From Perilla frutescens (Eukaryota; Streptophyta; Magnoliopsida; Lamiales; Lamiaceae), in contig BRKX01000011.1 of the NCBI GenBank assembly GCA_026008535.1, positions 47,848,183-47,912,182 on the forward strand: a DNA stretch of 64,000 nucleotides. Reading direction: 5' to 3'. Shown one piece after another: positions 1 to 12,239 of this stretch (the stretch's first letter is position 1; each line of letters opens with the position of its first letter). The translations under genes and the position numbers were made by a program. Under the pieces are notes generated by a model that was given only the letters and a program-made list of their open reading frames with translations, was not told the origin of the DNA and did no database searches.

Positions 1-348
1 CACACGTATACAATAGAATCAGCATGGTTTAACACAAAATTCTGTACGCCCATAGGCATATTTCATTCTCAAAACCAGTAGGTAATCAGTGTAAGACTTA
101 ATCTTTCAAGGCATTCCCGCCAATATGGAAAATCACAATCTTTCATTTCCAACAACTTAACATTTCACCAATTAATGTAAACTTTTAAAATCTAAAAACC
201 GCATAAAAACATGCGTACCTTTTAGCTGTTGCATGAGTGACGAGCTGAGGACTTTTATAATATCACACAGGAATTTAATGAAAAAGAGAAATAAAATAAG
301 TTGACCCAACAGGTTTGCAGAGTTGCAAGACCTGCTCTGATACCACTC
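1..348 (-). mobile_element. 5' internal (leader) part of an LTR retrotransposon, minus orientation
   Basis: This stretch lies immediately inside the LTR at 349-2526, beyond the primer-binding site, so it should be the untranslated leader of the same element. No gag or pol reading frame is visible here; the coding part would lie to the left of the window. The assignment rests only on its position next to the primer-binding site and LTR. Confidence 0.6.
329..345 (-). other. tRNA-Met primer-binding site of LTR retrotransposon
   Basis: On the minus strand the sequence reads TGGTATCAGAGCAGGTC, the classic plant retrotransposon primer-binding site complementary to the 3' end of initiator tRNA-Met. 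It sits 3 bases inside the end of the LTR, the normal spacing. It fixes the orientation of the element as minus. Confidence 0.85.
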
Positions 349-1998
349 TGTAGCGCCCCGGTCCCAAAAGACCGTGGAAATAGACGCCACGGGGGTTGGA
401 ATTAAGAAGCGGGAAAGAAAGGGGGTAACCTGATTAATAAAATCTCAACAGAAGACTCAGAATAATCAAACATGCTGTATAATAATATATACATATTCAT
501 AACACCAAGATCAGAGCTCTTAGTGTTTAACAAAAGGATATTACAAGCGCGAAGACTTAATTATCAACCGAATACTTAACAAAAAGAGACAATGGGAAAA
601 TAAGTAAATAACAAAAGCACATCTCTCAGCATCGTCACCTCCACGCGCCAGCCTACTGACCTGAAAAATATTTGAAAATATTTGGGCTGAGTACTAGTGC
701 ACTCAGTGGGCAAGTTTTTACAATTCGAGTTATGCAAATCATTTTATTAAAGTAATCTATATGTGTTCATGCAGGTAGTGAAACTTAGGAGGTTTTAAAA
801 TTTAAAGCAACCTAAGTTCACCAAAATATTTTATCGTGAAGCGCTTAAGAGGGTAACCAGTCACTGCCCGCAACCCGTACTACATCACCACGCGTAAAGT
901 TGAGTATGGCCAAGTATACCCAATGAGTATAACCCATAAGTGTTTCATTTTTGTCTCACCGACAAGGAGTAGGGCAGGACAAATAAAGCATGCATACTGT
1001 AGCTACTCACATTGACACAGCGCTGGTATATGAGACTCCGACAACATACAGTAGCACGTAAATATTTAACACAGATAGTCACATATGCAATTTTAACAAA
1101 GCAGAGCTTAATAACTCGAAAGATACAAGTTGCAAATATATAGTAGCCCACCTGGATAAAAATCTGTAACACAGATAAGCTTTCAGATTCAAGACTGGTC
1201 TAGCTCAGGTTCTTTTACTTCTTCCGAGCCTACAATAACCAAGCTTCGCTTAGTTTAACTAAAGAATTCCTATTAAACTTAATCCCTAACTTATTTTTAA
1301 GTTAAGCTTATGTTACTATGTTATATTAATTTTTCCAGTTAATATCATTATTTAATATGGCCAATTTAAAATTACTAAAGCATGACAAAATTAATTAAAA
1401 ATTTACACCACATATGATTATCCTATAAATTGACTATAACTGTATAATGAATAGAACTAATAATTAGTCATAAATATGAAACATGTAAAATTTCCAGGTC
1501 AGGGACTTTTGAAAATTAGGTTAGTCTTGCTATGTACTCTTAAATTAATCAATTAAGGTTACATATTAAATAACTATTCTCAACAACATATAAAACTTAT
1601 AGAACACAAATTAATTTGTTATTATAATTCATATATAAAATTAACCATTAATTAATTAAAAAAAAAAAAGAAAAGAAACTTCTCACCGCCAAATTATATG
1701 ATATGATTAATATATTCATGAGTTATGTGCCATAATAATCCATCAATTGAAATCTGCGTAAATATATATATACCTTGGAGATGAAAATTGAATGAACCCT
1801 AGTTGCTGTGAACGAAACTTATGCTGAAATGTTGATTTGGGAGATTGAAGTTTTAATGAAATACAAGTTTAATTAAAGCACTAGCATATCACTTTTAATA
1901 TTTTAATTTAAAACAATTAAGAGTCACAATCTACCTATTCTATTATAAAGACACATATATCACTTCTATTAACACATGGCACGTAGATAGGGTATGTA

Positions 1999-2035
<37 letters not shown>

Positions 2036-2125
2036 TAAGTACTAATCAATACCATTATATAGACTATATGTGTATATATATAGATTACCATTTTACATAT
2101 ACTTATATATACGTAATAATATATA

Positions 2126-2157
<32 letters not shown>

Positions 2158-2392
2158 ATGATATGCATACATACAATATATATATATATATATATATATT
2201 TATCACAATAAATCTATTATACTTAGTAAATAAATTCTATTTAATCAAATTAAGTGCATATCTATGGTTCTAAATTAAATACGAAAATGTTCTAAGGGTA
2301 TTTCTAATTCACTCAATGGGTACACATTACCTAAAAATGTGACCTAGAAGTGTCCGTTTTCTTCCCTATATTATTCTTATGGTTAGCTTATG

Positions 2393-2433
<41 letters not shown>

Positions 2434-2526
2434 ATACCAAAAAATTTTTTGGATATCCAACTATATATATGTATATATATATATATTCCTAATTAAATTT
2501 AAATAATAAAATTTTGGGGTATTACA
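349..2526 (-). mobile_element. Long terminal repeat, Ty3/gypsy-like, about 2.2 kb
   Basis: Read on the minus strand the segment starts TGTAATACCCCAAAATTT and ends GGGGCGCTACA, giving the TG...CA termini of an LTR. It is followed by a tRNA-Met primer-binding site. The long LTR and the TGTAATACCCC start resemble plant Ty3/gypsy (Tekay/Del-type) LTRs; that class is inferred because no coding region is in view. Several (TA)n and (TTA)n tracts (about 2001-2030, 2120-2150, 2392-2431) lie inside it. Whether a second LTR exists cannot be seen. Short open frames in this stretch are microsatellite artefacts. Confidence 0.75.
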
Positions 2527-3460
2527 ATTATTCAAGCCCACTTTGTAACTTTTCATTTGCAAAAATATGTCTCTTACAAAAAACATAATTTATAGAAGTT
2601 GCATACACACATGATTATTCATATATATTTATCATTCATAACATAAAATTCATAAGTTAAATTTAGTGGTTTTTACTATTTCTGACGCCATTCTTAAAAT
2701 TCATTATTTATAATTGTCATAAATTATACCCATAGTACAATAATATGATATTGCACAAAGTATCATTTGACAAATTTATATTCACTTCATATTCTACATT
2801 ATTATCATTAATACAAACATATCAACTATTCTTAAGTTTTAAACTTAAATGCGTATAAAATAATTTTCGTACATGGTATGGAAGAAATACTAATTTTTAA
2901 GTTAAAACTAGATTATTACATGGGTTTATTTATGATCTCAAACTCAATTTTTATATATTTAATGTAAGTGTCATATTTTTGTATTTTATATAATTAATAT
3001 TTTACTTGATAAGTTCAAATAATTAATAAATTATTACAATCAAAATATTATATTATAAATTGTGCAACACTTGTATGTATACAACATTTGTAGTAATATT
3101 TGTTACATTATCATCATTTTTACAAATATAAATTTTCAAATTAACACGACTTGTGACTCGTGAAACAACTACGTACAATTAACCGTGACTAAAAATTTAT
3201 GAAAAATTATGTGAACAACGATTATAACAATAAATCATGTTTCATTTTAAAAGTTTTTAGGGTTGTATATTTATATAAATTTGTTAGATGTAACTCTTAA
3301 GGAATTGATAATTATGTTGTATGTAAAATAAATGTAATCAAAATAATGTTAATAAATATATTAAAACATAAAAATTTCAATTTAAGAAACTATAATAATG
3401 CAGCCTACATGTCTTCATTATATATCAATCTTCGAGTAATTTGCATTAAAATATAATTTA
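2527..3460. other. AT-rich intergenic, no feature seen
   Basis: Very AT-rich sequence with no open frame of note, no splice-like gene structure and no recognisable repeat. It begins exactly at the outer edge of the LTR. Confidence 0.6.
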
Positions 3461-3832
3461 TTACACTTTAGTGCCCAACGTTGAGTGCTTTTACACTTGT
3501 GTTCTAAAATTTCAAAATTTACATATTGATAGTGAACATTTGCACAAATTAACGCTTATAACATTAAAATAATTTTACAGCCTCACAAATGTAAACATGG
3601 ATTATTGAATATTGTGAAGAACAACAACAACATCAAATATTTGTACAAATGGAATAAGCTAAAGACTGTGTTTGAAAGATTTTCAGCAATCTAAGTCAAC
3701 ATTTGTGAGATTGAAAAATTGATATAGTTCTATAATTGTTCATCTGTGCAAACATTAAGTGTTAATATGTAATTTTTTAAAATTTTGGGATAAAAGTGTA
3801 AAAACGTCCATCGTTCGGGTACTAAAGTGTAA
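3461..3832. repeat. MITE-like element with about 40 bp terminal inverted repeats
   Basis: The left end starts TTACACTTTAGTGCCCAACG. The reverse complement of the right end starts TTACACTTTAGTACCCGAAC, and the pairing continues for about 40 bases to TTTTACAC and beyond. The element is about 370 bp, AT-rich and has no coding capacity. Flanking target duplications are not clear, so the superfamily is left open (hAT or Mutator type are possible). Confidence 0.65.
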
Positions 3833-6372
3833 CGAACACTAACGATTATATTTTCTAAAAAATAATATAATAGACTATATAAACTTATAAATATTAATGT
3901 TTGTTTGATTTAGTTATTCATTTAATAGAATGTTAAATTGTTACCTATTTCATGTTTAATATAATTAAAAAAGTATTATAAATATTATATCTACATATAA
4001 TAAAGCATGCTACCGATTATGATATTTTACCGGATAATTCAATTGATTTTTTTATTTAATAAATTTAATATATGTTGGTAATTATTTATTCGTACAAATA
4101 TATTTTGAATGTTATGTATATAACAAAATATGTTATTGAATATAACACAAATTAATTATATAATAAAAAAAACATGTGTAAATGTGTGTGTTTGAGGGAG
4201 AGAAGATGGTGAGACATTAAAAAAATTAAAAAAAATTACTGTAGATGATTTGATGTTTCTGTGAGGGAATTCTTTTTTGGAGGAAATTCCATTTTATAAT
4301 ATAGATAGATAAGCAACTTACTAAAATATTGGCACAGTGCTCAATAAAATAAATCACATTTAGCAATTTGATTTAGAATTTTTGGCCTCTGTAGGTGGAT
4401 GGATCTATCGAGGCTTTTCTTCACAAATTGGACTTATTCTTGGGTCCATCATTAAAGAACACAGATATGGGCTTAGCACATTTTATTGAAATTATATAAA
4501 ATTTTACTTGTCGAGTTTTATTTATTTGTTTATTATTTGAAAATCATGTACCTTTTGCTTGCTTATTTATACCTATTATTGTATATTATTTTTCAAATTT
4601 CATGTATTTATAGATACTCTTCTCAATTCAAAGTTTGATTAATAATCTACATATCCGATGAGACTAATCTCGTAAACTTAAGAAAGCTGCGACATCTAAT
4701 TCCATGCAAGAACCCAAAAATCAATTGAAATGAGGTATATAAATAGTGTTAAAGATAACAACAAAAACATGAGATTCTGGATACATAATTTTTTAGTCTT
4801 AAATTAATAATATAAAATCTCAATGATTCAGACCCAAAATTTGTAGATTGTTCTCTTTTATGTTTTTGATTGATAGATAATCAATCTTCTAGATGCTAAA
4901 TCGACAAAATTTATATATAAAAAAATGAGATTTTGACCTATTTCTATATTAAATATAAGATAGATATTAATAACAAGGAAAAAAAACGTATAGATATATA
5001 TATATATTTAGAACTCAATTATATTATTGCAAATTTGTTAATTGTTAAAACACGTTTTGATAAATTTATTTTTAAAAAAACGTTTTGATTAATCATAATA
5101 AACCAGTCAAATTAATAATGATTTATCGGGAACTATTCTCTATATGTAAATAAGGGTTAATCTTGAGTGCGCTAGTTGTATATAAATTTTATATTAGACG
5201 GGAAAAAAATATGACTTATAATACTGAAAAATATCAATTATAACACTAAAAAATATATATATGATAAACCACCATTGTACAGAAAATTTTGCCAATAATT
5301 AATCATAGTAATTGATTGCTCTCTATAGCGTCCATCGTTTTGGCAGGACAGCTTAGTTTCCTTTTTGTTTATTTTTTGATGGTGGCAGATTAGTTTCCTT
5401 GTAATCAAATATTAGTATTTGTTTCTTTTTTTTCTTTCCTATTTCCACATATTTAAAAGTGTCGTAAAATTTAATATTGGAATGGCTGCAGGATTTAAGG
5501 CATATAATTAGATAGTGACAGCTGACGAATGATAAAATTTAATCCAGTTAATCCTTTTTTTCCTTTGTTATGATTACTCTTATCTATTTTGTGAAGGATA
5601 CAAATTACAATTTATGAATTGTATTATTAAAGAGAAATAAATATTTAGTATTTAATTATTTATGGAAGACGTGTAAATATAAACGAGGGAAGTCTTTTTT
5701 TTTCCCCTAACGTGGTAGTGCATCCAAAATCTACGTAGTAATGTAGTAGGTGATGAGTTTGAATCATATTAACGCTTTATATCGAACTACATGGAGTATT
5801 TATGAATAATAGTTAATTTTTTTATATAAAAAAATAGATAACTAAAACCTCTAAGAATGGTTAGCTAGTATGGAAGTTTTCGAAAATGATGCGGGATCTC
5901 ATCGTCAATTCGTCATCAGCAGACAAAAGGGAAAAAAACTCAAATAAATGTAGAATGATTATTATGGAAATATTCATAATTGCGTGATATTTGAAATGAG
6001 ATATGGTAATTATACAGATATTCAAATTACATTGATTGATTGGTAATTAATGCATTGCAATACTTTCCTAGTCCTAGTGTGTGACAATATATTTATTACT
6101 AGCGAATTGATTTATTTATTTGGAATGATATAAATACATGGGTGTGTGTAGAGTCCCTCCAATAGAAGATTAATTTGCTTAAGTTGAATGCTTGACACCT
6201 TATATTTGAAGGGAAGAAACAAAACAAGCTTGACGTTCACTGCAAATGCATAGATTTGTCCAAACATTTTGACATTCCCAATACTTGTGAAAGCAGTTCA
6301 CAAGATCATACATAAACCAACCAACCAACCATCCAAATATAGTAACCTGTTCTTCACCACCTCGCAGTCAAA
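3833..6372. other. AT-rich intergenic region upstream of the GDSL gene
   Basis: No coding structure is visible. The last few hundred bases before 6373 should hold the promoter and 5' leader of the GDSL gene, but no single TATA box or regulatory site could be chosen with confidence. The segment 6320-6345 contains a short run of CCAA/CAAC repeats. Confidence 0.5.
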
Positions 6373-7036
6373 ATGGTGACATTTTTATCATTTTCTGGTA
6401 AGGAAATGGTCCATGCTGCCCTCTTGGCTATGCTTATCACATCACAAGCTTGCATTGCCTTCACACATGCTGAATGCATGCCCAAATTCCCAGCAATTCT
6501 TGTGTTTGGTGATTCAACGGTTGACACGGGCAACAACAACTACATATTCACACCGTTCAAAGGCAATCACCGCCCCTACGGCCAGAACTTCCCCGGCAGC
6601 GTGCCAACGGGGAGGTTCTCCGATGGGAGGCTCGTGCCGGATGACTTGGCATCCATGCTTGGCCTCAAGGAAACTGTTCCTCCATTCTTGGATCCAACTC
6701 TCTCGGACAAAGATGTTGTTACTGGAGTGACCTTTGCGTCGGCTGGATCGGGGTATGATGATCTAACGACTGCTGTTACTCGAGTAATTCCCGTGTCTAA
6801 GCAGCCCGAATACTTCAAGAGCTACATTAAGAGACTGGAGGGGATTGTTGGTGAGAGAGAGGCTGCAAGAATATTGGGTCAAGCTCTAGTTATTGTTAGT
6901 GCTGGAACCAATGATTTTATCTTTAATTTCTATGATATACCTACTAGGAGGTTTCAGTACAGCATTCATGAATACCAAAACTTCCTCCACAGCAAACTGC
7001 ATAGCTTCGTTAAGGTCAGAAGTCTAAACTCTCTCT

Positions 7037-7070
<34 letters not shown>

Positions 7071-7632
7071 ACTCTAATTTGGATGAACTTGACAGACGCT
7101 GTATGATCTTGGATGCCGTAGAATAGTGGTAGCAGGCATCCCTCCAATAGGTTGTCTGCCAATACAGATGACAGCTAAATCTCCATTGCTGAGAAATTGC
7201 AGTGTGAAGGAGAACGAAGATGCTAAAGCTTACAATGAGAAGCTTGAAACGCTGCTGCCCCAGATAGAGACAGAGCTTGCAGGAAGCAAAGTCCTTTACG
7301 CGGACATATACAATCCTCTCATGGACATAATAAACAACCCGCAACAATATGGTTTGTTATCATTATCTCGTTGCAATCTTATCTGCTAGCTGTATGTATA
7401 TCCAGTGCTGAAACGCTCATCTCGTGTTGCAGGCTTTTCTGAGACTAAAAGAGGGTGCTGCGGAACTGGAATGCTCGAAGCTGGACCCCTCTGCACTCGC
7501 CTAGAAGGCGTCTGCGCTAATCCTTTGCTCTACTTATTCTGGGACAGCATTCATCCTTCTCAAGCGACATACAAGATTATTTCGGAAAAACTTGTCCAAG
7601 CTTTGCTTCCTAAGTTTTCAAACATGTGCTGA
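6373..7632 (+). CDS. GDSL-type esterase/lipase, three exons
   Basis: Coding exons are 6373-7014, 7096-7351 and 7433-7632 with GT...AG introns (phases 0 and 1), giving about 365 residues, the usual length for plant SGNH/GDSL hydrolases. These enzymes hydrolyse ester bonds in lipids or cell wall polymers and are normally secreted. The N-terminus has a hydrophobic stretch (about residues 14-30) consistent with a signal peptide. Block I is FGDSTVDTGNN with the nucleophile Ser, block II has TFASAGSGYDD, block III has AGTNDF, and block V near the C-terminus is DSIHPSQATY with the catalytic Asp and His. All key residues are present. Many family members have five exons; here the first part is one long exon, suggesting two introns were lost. 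The start could instead be the Met at residue 12. Substrate unknown. Confidence 0.92.
7030..7069 (+). repeat. (CT)n microsatellite in GDSL intron 1
   Basis: About 40 bases of CT repeat fill much of the short 81 bp first intron of the GDSL gene. It would be highly length-variable, but it lies outside the coding sequence. Confidence 0.9.
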
Positions 7633-8085
7633 TTTCTTTAGATTTCGTCCCCTCTAATGCATAGTCTCATCATGTTGGACGTTAGAAGATTTCAGTATAT
7701 TATGGTTGGCTACAACCTCAAGAATGTGCAATGAATTAAATGTCGTCTTCATTTATGGTTTATGCCATAGATTTGCATGAGAAGTGATCAGGAGGGAATT
7801 CCAAAAATATATATATATTTTTATTTATATAAAGCATGTTTACATACATATATATAATCTTACATCTCAACCATTGCCATGGCTGCAACTACAGGATGCA
7901 AGTCACGAAAAGAATGTACAAATGTGACACTAAGGAATATCAAAAGCCATAACACGCACAAACAACAAATCTTCACAAGCTGCACTAACATTAATGTAAT
8001 GTGTGTGTGTATATATATGTGTGATAGTGGTAGTGATACTACACAGCAACACTCCAGTTCACTGGCTTACTTGCTTTTGTCTGGA
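7633..8085. other. Convergent intergenic region (GDSL 3' / EXO70B 3')
   Basis: The 453 bases hold the 3' untranslated regions of two convergent genes. There are short TA tracts near 7808-7818 and 8010. No other feature is visible; open frames here run into the antisense of EXO70B. Confidence 0.6.
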
Positions 8086-9900
8086 TCACTTTCTTCCACT
8101 AGCAGTCCCTCTGAACAAGTCTGTGATCCGAGCCTCAATGTCCTCGACACTATACCTAATATGCCTATCCCCATGCTTCCCCACATCAGCAAACGCTTGG
8201 AGTCTTCCAATGAAGTTGCGGTATGCTGGAGACAAATGCCCCGAAACAGAAATCTTCAACTCCTCTTTCAACTGCTCGTCGAAGATCATCCATGAAGATT
8301 GGATCTTGCAAGTCTCCTCAAAGTAAGCGTTGAACAACTTGAGCTTCTCTCTCAAGGTTTTAGATGTTCCATTGGATGATTCAGAGCTATGATCGACCTT
8401 TAGAAAACTCAAAGCTTTTCCCCACGAACTACGCTGATACTTGACATGATACTGCCTCACTTTAGCCATGTGTTTCCTAATCCAATCATCCCCTAATAAC
8501 GTTCCCAACTCGTTATCCTTGGCCTTCTGCACGATATACCTGCCATTGTTCATCATAAATACAGAGCTCAATGCAGCATCCTTGTAAACCTTTGACTTAG
8601 CCTCCAGATTACTCTCCAACAGCTCCATGATCCATGCCAATTGCACTGACAAAACAGAAGCACTCTCGTCCTCTACTTTTCCATGATCAACATCAACAAC
8701 GCTCTCCTCAAACACCTGCTCCAATGTCTGCCTCGACCTACATGCAGCTCGGAGATAATTCATCACATACCGAGTGATCGGATGCAATCCGCCACCGGGA
8801 ACTGCTGACTTGGCAGGGTCTCTACGAATCAGATTCTCAAGCTCCAAGAATATGCCCCTAATCACATCCCCTAATCTCTTCCAAACACTTATGGCCTCAT
8901 TCCTCAACGACAAACAGCACTCACCGGAAAATATCAACTCGAATTCAGGCATCAAATCCCTCACCGCCTCGTAAACATCCAGCACCTTGAACAGCCGCTC
9001 CGGCGACCTGCTGCTGATCGCCACCGCGTCCGCGAAATTTAAAAGCTCGACAGTCGAACCACTGCATACCTCCAGAAATGAAACGTCAGCAGCCGATAAA
9101 CAACCGGAGAAAACACGATCGCAGAGGCGCCGCTCGCTCGGGAGAAGAACACGAAGCGTCACATTAATCGCTTTAATCCATTTCTCAATCTCCTCTTCCA
9201 GCTGAGTCCACTGCATTCGCTGCACCTCATCAATGCTCAGCTTCTGCAGCCCCAACCGCGACAAGCTCCGCTCCAAGAACTCCCTCCGGCAACCGCTGTA
9301 AACGCCGCAGCACTCTTTTTCGTACCCCGCCGCCACCATCCGCTTCGCTATCTCGTGCAGGTCTCCGACGGTCCCCGCCGGGAGAGCGTCGATCAGGAAA
9401 TTGTAATCCGTTACCGGTTGCGCCACCGGGATGGAGTCATCATCCTCGACGGAGACGTCATCGTCCTCGTCGGAGTAGTCGGGGTGGCGGCTCGACCCGC
9501 CGCCGCCTTCGAGGAGGGCTCGGAACTCGTCCTCCAAGCGTAGCATCGTCTGCTGCAGCAAATCCTCGGCGCGGTCGAGGCAGGCGGAGACACGCTTGTG
9601 GGCGGCCAAGGGAGTCCAGTCGCGGACGGCGGCGATCAATTGGTCAACGGAGTCGAGGAAGGATGCGACATCCGCTGAATTAGACCAAATAGGAGCGTCG
9701 ATGGAGATGTAACGGGAGAGGCGGCGGTCGAGGGAGTTGATGGTCTGCTCGATGCCGTCGTCGGAGAGCTTCTCGCGCAGTCTGCCGTCGAAATTGCTGA
9801 AAATCTTGAGAATATCGTCGGTCATGGAGTCCGTGTGGCCGAGAGTTTTGGCGATGTGGCGGGCAACCGCGATGAGCTTCTCCTCACCGTTATCCTCCAT
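8086..9900 (-). CDS. EXO70B1: Exocyst complex subunit EXO70B-like, single exon
   Basis: A 604-residue uninterrupted frame starts at the ATG at 9900. Exo70 is one of eight exocyst subunits and tethers secretory vesicles at the plasma membrane by binding PI(4,5)P2; plant EXO70B paralogues also act in immunity and autophagy-linked transport to the vacuole. The N-terminus (GEEKLIAVARHIAKTLGH, then DDILKIFSNFDGR) is the signature of the EXO70B1/B2 class. A coiled-coil-like N-terminal third is followed by a very acidic linker (about residues 141-156, rich in Asp/Glu) and the helical Exo70 domain (about 220-590), ending in the basic C-terminus GTASGRK. Absence of introns and length match the EXO70B class. 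B1 versus B2 is not certain. GC content is clearly higher than the surroundings, especially in the 5' half. Confidence 0.92.
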   Translation of the reverse strand: MEDNGEEKLIAVARHIAKTLGHTDSMTDDILKIFSNFDGRLREKLSDDGIEQTINSLDRRLSRYISIDAPIWSNSADVASFLDSVDQLIAAVRDWTPLAAHKRVSACLDRAEDLLQQTMLRLEDEFRALLEGGGGSSRHPDYSDEDDDVSVEDDDSIPVAQPVTDYNFLIDALPAGTVGDLHEIAKRMVAAGYEKECCGVYSGCRREFLERSLSRLGLQKLSIDEVQRMQWTQLEEEIEKWIKAINVTLRVLLPSERRLCDRVFSGCLSAADVSFLEVCSGSTVELLNFADAVAISSRSPERLFKVLDVYEAVRDLMPEFELIFSGECCLSLRNEAISVWKRLGDVIRGIFLELENLIRRDPAKSAVPGGGLHPITRYVMNYLRAACRSRQTLEQVFEESVVDVDHGKVEDESASVLSVQLAWIMELLESNLEAKSKVYKDAALSSVFMMNNGRYIVQKAKDNELGTLLGDDWIRKHMAKVRQYHVKYQRSSWGKALSFLKVDHSSESSNGTSKTLREKLKLFNAYFEETCKIQSSWMIFDEQLKEELKISVSGHLSPAYRNFIGRLQAFADVGKHGDRHIRYSVEDIEARITDLFRGTASGRK

Positions 9901-10834
9901 TAGAGGTGAGCTTCAAAAAAAAAGGATGTGAAAGGTGAGATTTAAAAGTGGAGTAACATGAAGAGAGATGAAAAGGGGAATTGGATTAGGGCATGGAAAT
10001 GTGATGGGCGCCGTCGCGGAAGGTGGGAGAGGGGGAAATGGGCCCAGACCCAGAGATAAGTCATCGGAAAAACGCGGTTTCTGCGACTGTCAATGTGAGC
10101 GAGGACTCGTAAAACCAACTTTAAATATTATTAATTCATTCATTCACTCATTCAAGGGAAAAGTGAAAAAACAGACTGGAGAACTCAACCCAGAAAGATA
10201 AGAAAATATCTCCGAATTACTATTTTTTTTCCTTTAGAAAACCAAATCTTGGTTGTTGGCAGTTTAAATTCCTTGTTTGGTAAAATTATTTAGAATAGGA
10301 AATGCCAAAGTTCCTTTAGCTAAATTCCCCAAAACAGATTATTGTGATTCTTTTTATAATAATCTATGCACTGGACACTTAAAAGGCTCACTCCTTGCCG
10401 CCGTTTTTTATACTATTCATTTTTTTTTCAATTTTTAATGTCTTTACTTTTCAAATCAAACTTTTTTTTAGTTAGTAAAAAAGAGAGTCATAAGTCTCAA
10501 ACTCCATTCTGCATAAAAATGTAGTAATATGAAAAATTATATTAAAAACTAATTAAAAAAATTAAATTGTAAAATTATATGAAAATCTTAGTGGATTTAA
10601 TCTAACCAATATAAGATCATGCTATAAAATAGTTAGATATTATTGAAGCCTAAATTACAATAGAATTAATACACACACACAAACATAATGCAACCCGCGC
10701 ATTTCTTTTGGAAAAAAAATAACCATGTAAGTGTTCATATCACGTCTTTCTCTACAGTTTATCTATTCAAAACCATTTCTTTTTCAACTTAACTTTATTT
10801 AGACTTATTACAGTATGCCAAGTAACAATACGAG
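9901..10834. other. 5' flank of EXO70B and AT-rich intergenic
   Basis: The first 250 bases upstream of the EXO70B start should contain its leader and promoter; the segment 9960-10110 is unusually GC-rich for the window. No specific site could be called. The remainder is AT-rich with no recognisable feature. Confidence 0.5.
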
Positions 10835-11034
10835 ACAATTAAGCCAATGTTTGGTATACTGGTATGGATATACACACATTAATAAAATTTGGATTGCTTT
10901 GAAAGATAATTGCGTATTAGTTATTTTAATTGTGTGTTTGGTTATTAAGATAAATATACTAAGATTGTTTCACACATCTGTTTGGTACATTGTTTTATTT
11001 GGTAGACTAAATTCTGAAATGAGTAAATTAGTTT
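10835..11034. repeat. Degenerate relative of the adjacent MITE
   Basis: The sequence starts CAATGTTTGGTATACTGG and contains further TGTTTGGT copies and the inverse form TTTGGTAGACTAAA, resembling the ends of the MITE at 11035-11266. It looks like an older, diverged or partial copy lying directly beside it. Borders are approximate. Confidence 0.4.
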
Positions 11035-11266
11035 AGGCAATGTTTGGTAGCCTAGATAAAGGCATATATACTAAGATTGCTACGCCAGAAACTGTATCCA
11101 AGGGAGAGCGTCGGATACATTATCCAGCCGAATCAGTAAATTACACCCCGGGCCTTGCGTTAAGACCGGGCCTCGCGTGAATGAATAATGGCTACCAAAC
11201 ACACGGTTCTTGCTGGATACCTATACTAATATGCTTTTATCCAGGCTACCAAACATTACCTAAGTG
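11035..11266. repeat. MITE, PIF/Harbinger-like by its termini
   Basis: The left terminus reads GGCAATGTTTGGTAGCC and the reverse complement of the right terminus reads GGTAATGTTTGGTAGCC. The inverted repeat continues for about 35 bases (GATAAAGGCATAT against GATAAAAGCATAT). The GGC...TGTTTGG terminus is typical of PIF/Harbinger-derived MITEs. The element is about 230 bp and non-coding. Its middle has a GC-rich hairpin-prone segment (about 11145-11180). The flanks show TA next to each end. Confidence 0.7.
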
Positions 11267-11560
11267 AATTGTAAATAACAGCAAGATGGAAAAGTGATCA
11301 AATATATTTATGTTTTCTTTTTGTGTAGATAAAATATTAAATTTTGAACACGGCGTTAACATCGTATTTGAGCCCTTTTTTCTCCAATATTAATAATGTA
11401 TTCATGCCTAAAGAAAATGTAGCGCCTTATCTGTAGGCTCATTTGGCCAAGTTCTCTTACAAAAATTACAATAAATTATATCATTTAAATCATTTATGAT
11501 TATTAAGAATATCGCATAAATATAAAAAATGCATTTGTTGGGACCCCACGAGTGTGAATG

Positions 11561-11561
<1 letters not shown>
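11267..11561. other. AT-rich intergenic, no feature seen
   Basis: No gene or repeat recognised between the MITE and the long TA tract. Confidence 0.5.

Positions 11562-11641
<80 letters not shown>
11562..11641. repeat. (TA)n microsatellite, about 80 bp
   Basis: An almost perfect run of about 40 TA units. Such tracts are self-complementary and can extrude cruciforms. In this window they repeatedly coincide with the ends of TIR transposons, though no element end is evident on either side here. Confidence 0.95.
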
Positions 11642-11642
<1 letters not shown>

Positions 11643-12239
11643 CACTCTTTTTTTGAACAAAACTTGTATACTACGACATATCTCATTGACTCTCCACACC
11701 CTTAATATCGCCGGTGTTTTTCTTCATTAAAATAAAATAAAAAATAAAAAAAAGACACCTCGTTAACTCAAGTTAATTTGCAGGACACATGAAATCAAGC
11801 TTTTCTTTTTTGCTTTTCAGTTTTTCATTTTGCTTTACTTTTTTATTTCTCTATCAATTTTTAAAACTTTTTTTCGGTAGTTTTTTTCTTTACAGATTCT
11901 TTATGCTGTTAATCTATTAATTTTCTTGTTTCAGTTTTTTAGCATATGCTATTAGTTTGCATTGATTATATCATAGTTACGATTTCATTTTTTTTCTTGT
12001 TTCATTTTCATAAAGAAAGAGTACTAGGAGGGAGGCACTATCCATAAAATTTATTAGAGATTATGATATGAGCCTGATTTGGAATCGTATCGGATACGGT
12101 ACTCTTCGAGCGAGTACAGACTTTGTTTTCACCTTTCGAGCAAGCGAGACTCTAAATTCACTTTCGAGCGTGAAGAACTCCAATGAAAAGAACAATATTA
12201 TTACTTGGATATCAAAATACGTAAAACCCAGAACAATAT
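11642..12239. other. AT-rich intergenic, possible degraded part of element E0
   Basis: No gene recognised. The segment 12057-12180 is less AT-rich and holds repeats of a CGAGCG-like word (ttcgagcgag, tttcgagcaa, tttcgagcgt). It might be the left part of the E0 element that ends at 12763, but no left terminal repeat could be found. Confidence 0.35.

Noticed and set aside
2070..2273. Tyr/Ile-rich open frame
   Set aside because: Produced by TA and TTA microsatellites inside the LTR; no homology and repeat-driven composition.
10815..11036. 73-codon + strand frame
   Set aside because: Falls within MITE-related repeat sequence and has no recognisable domain.
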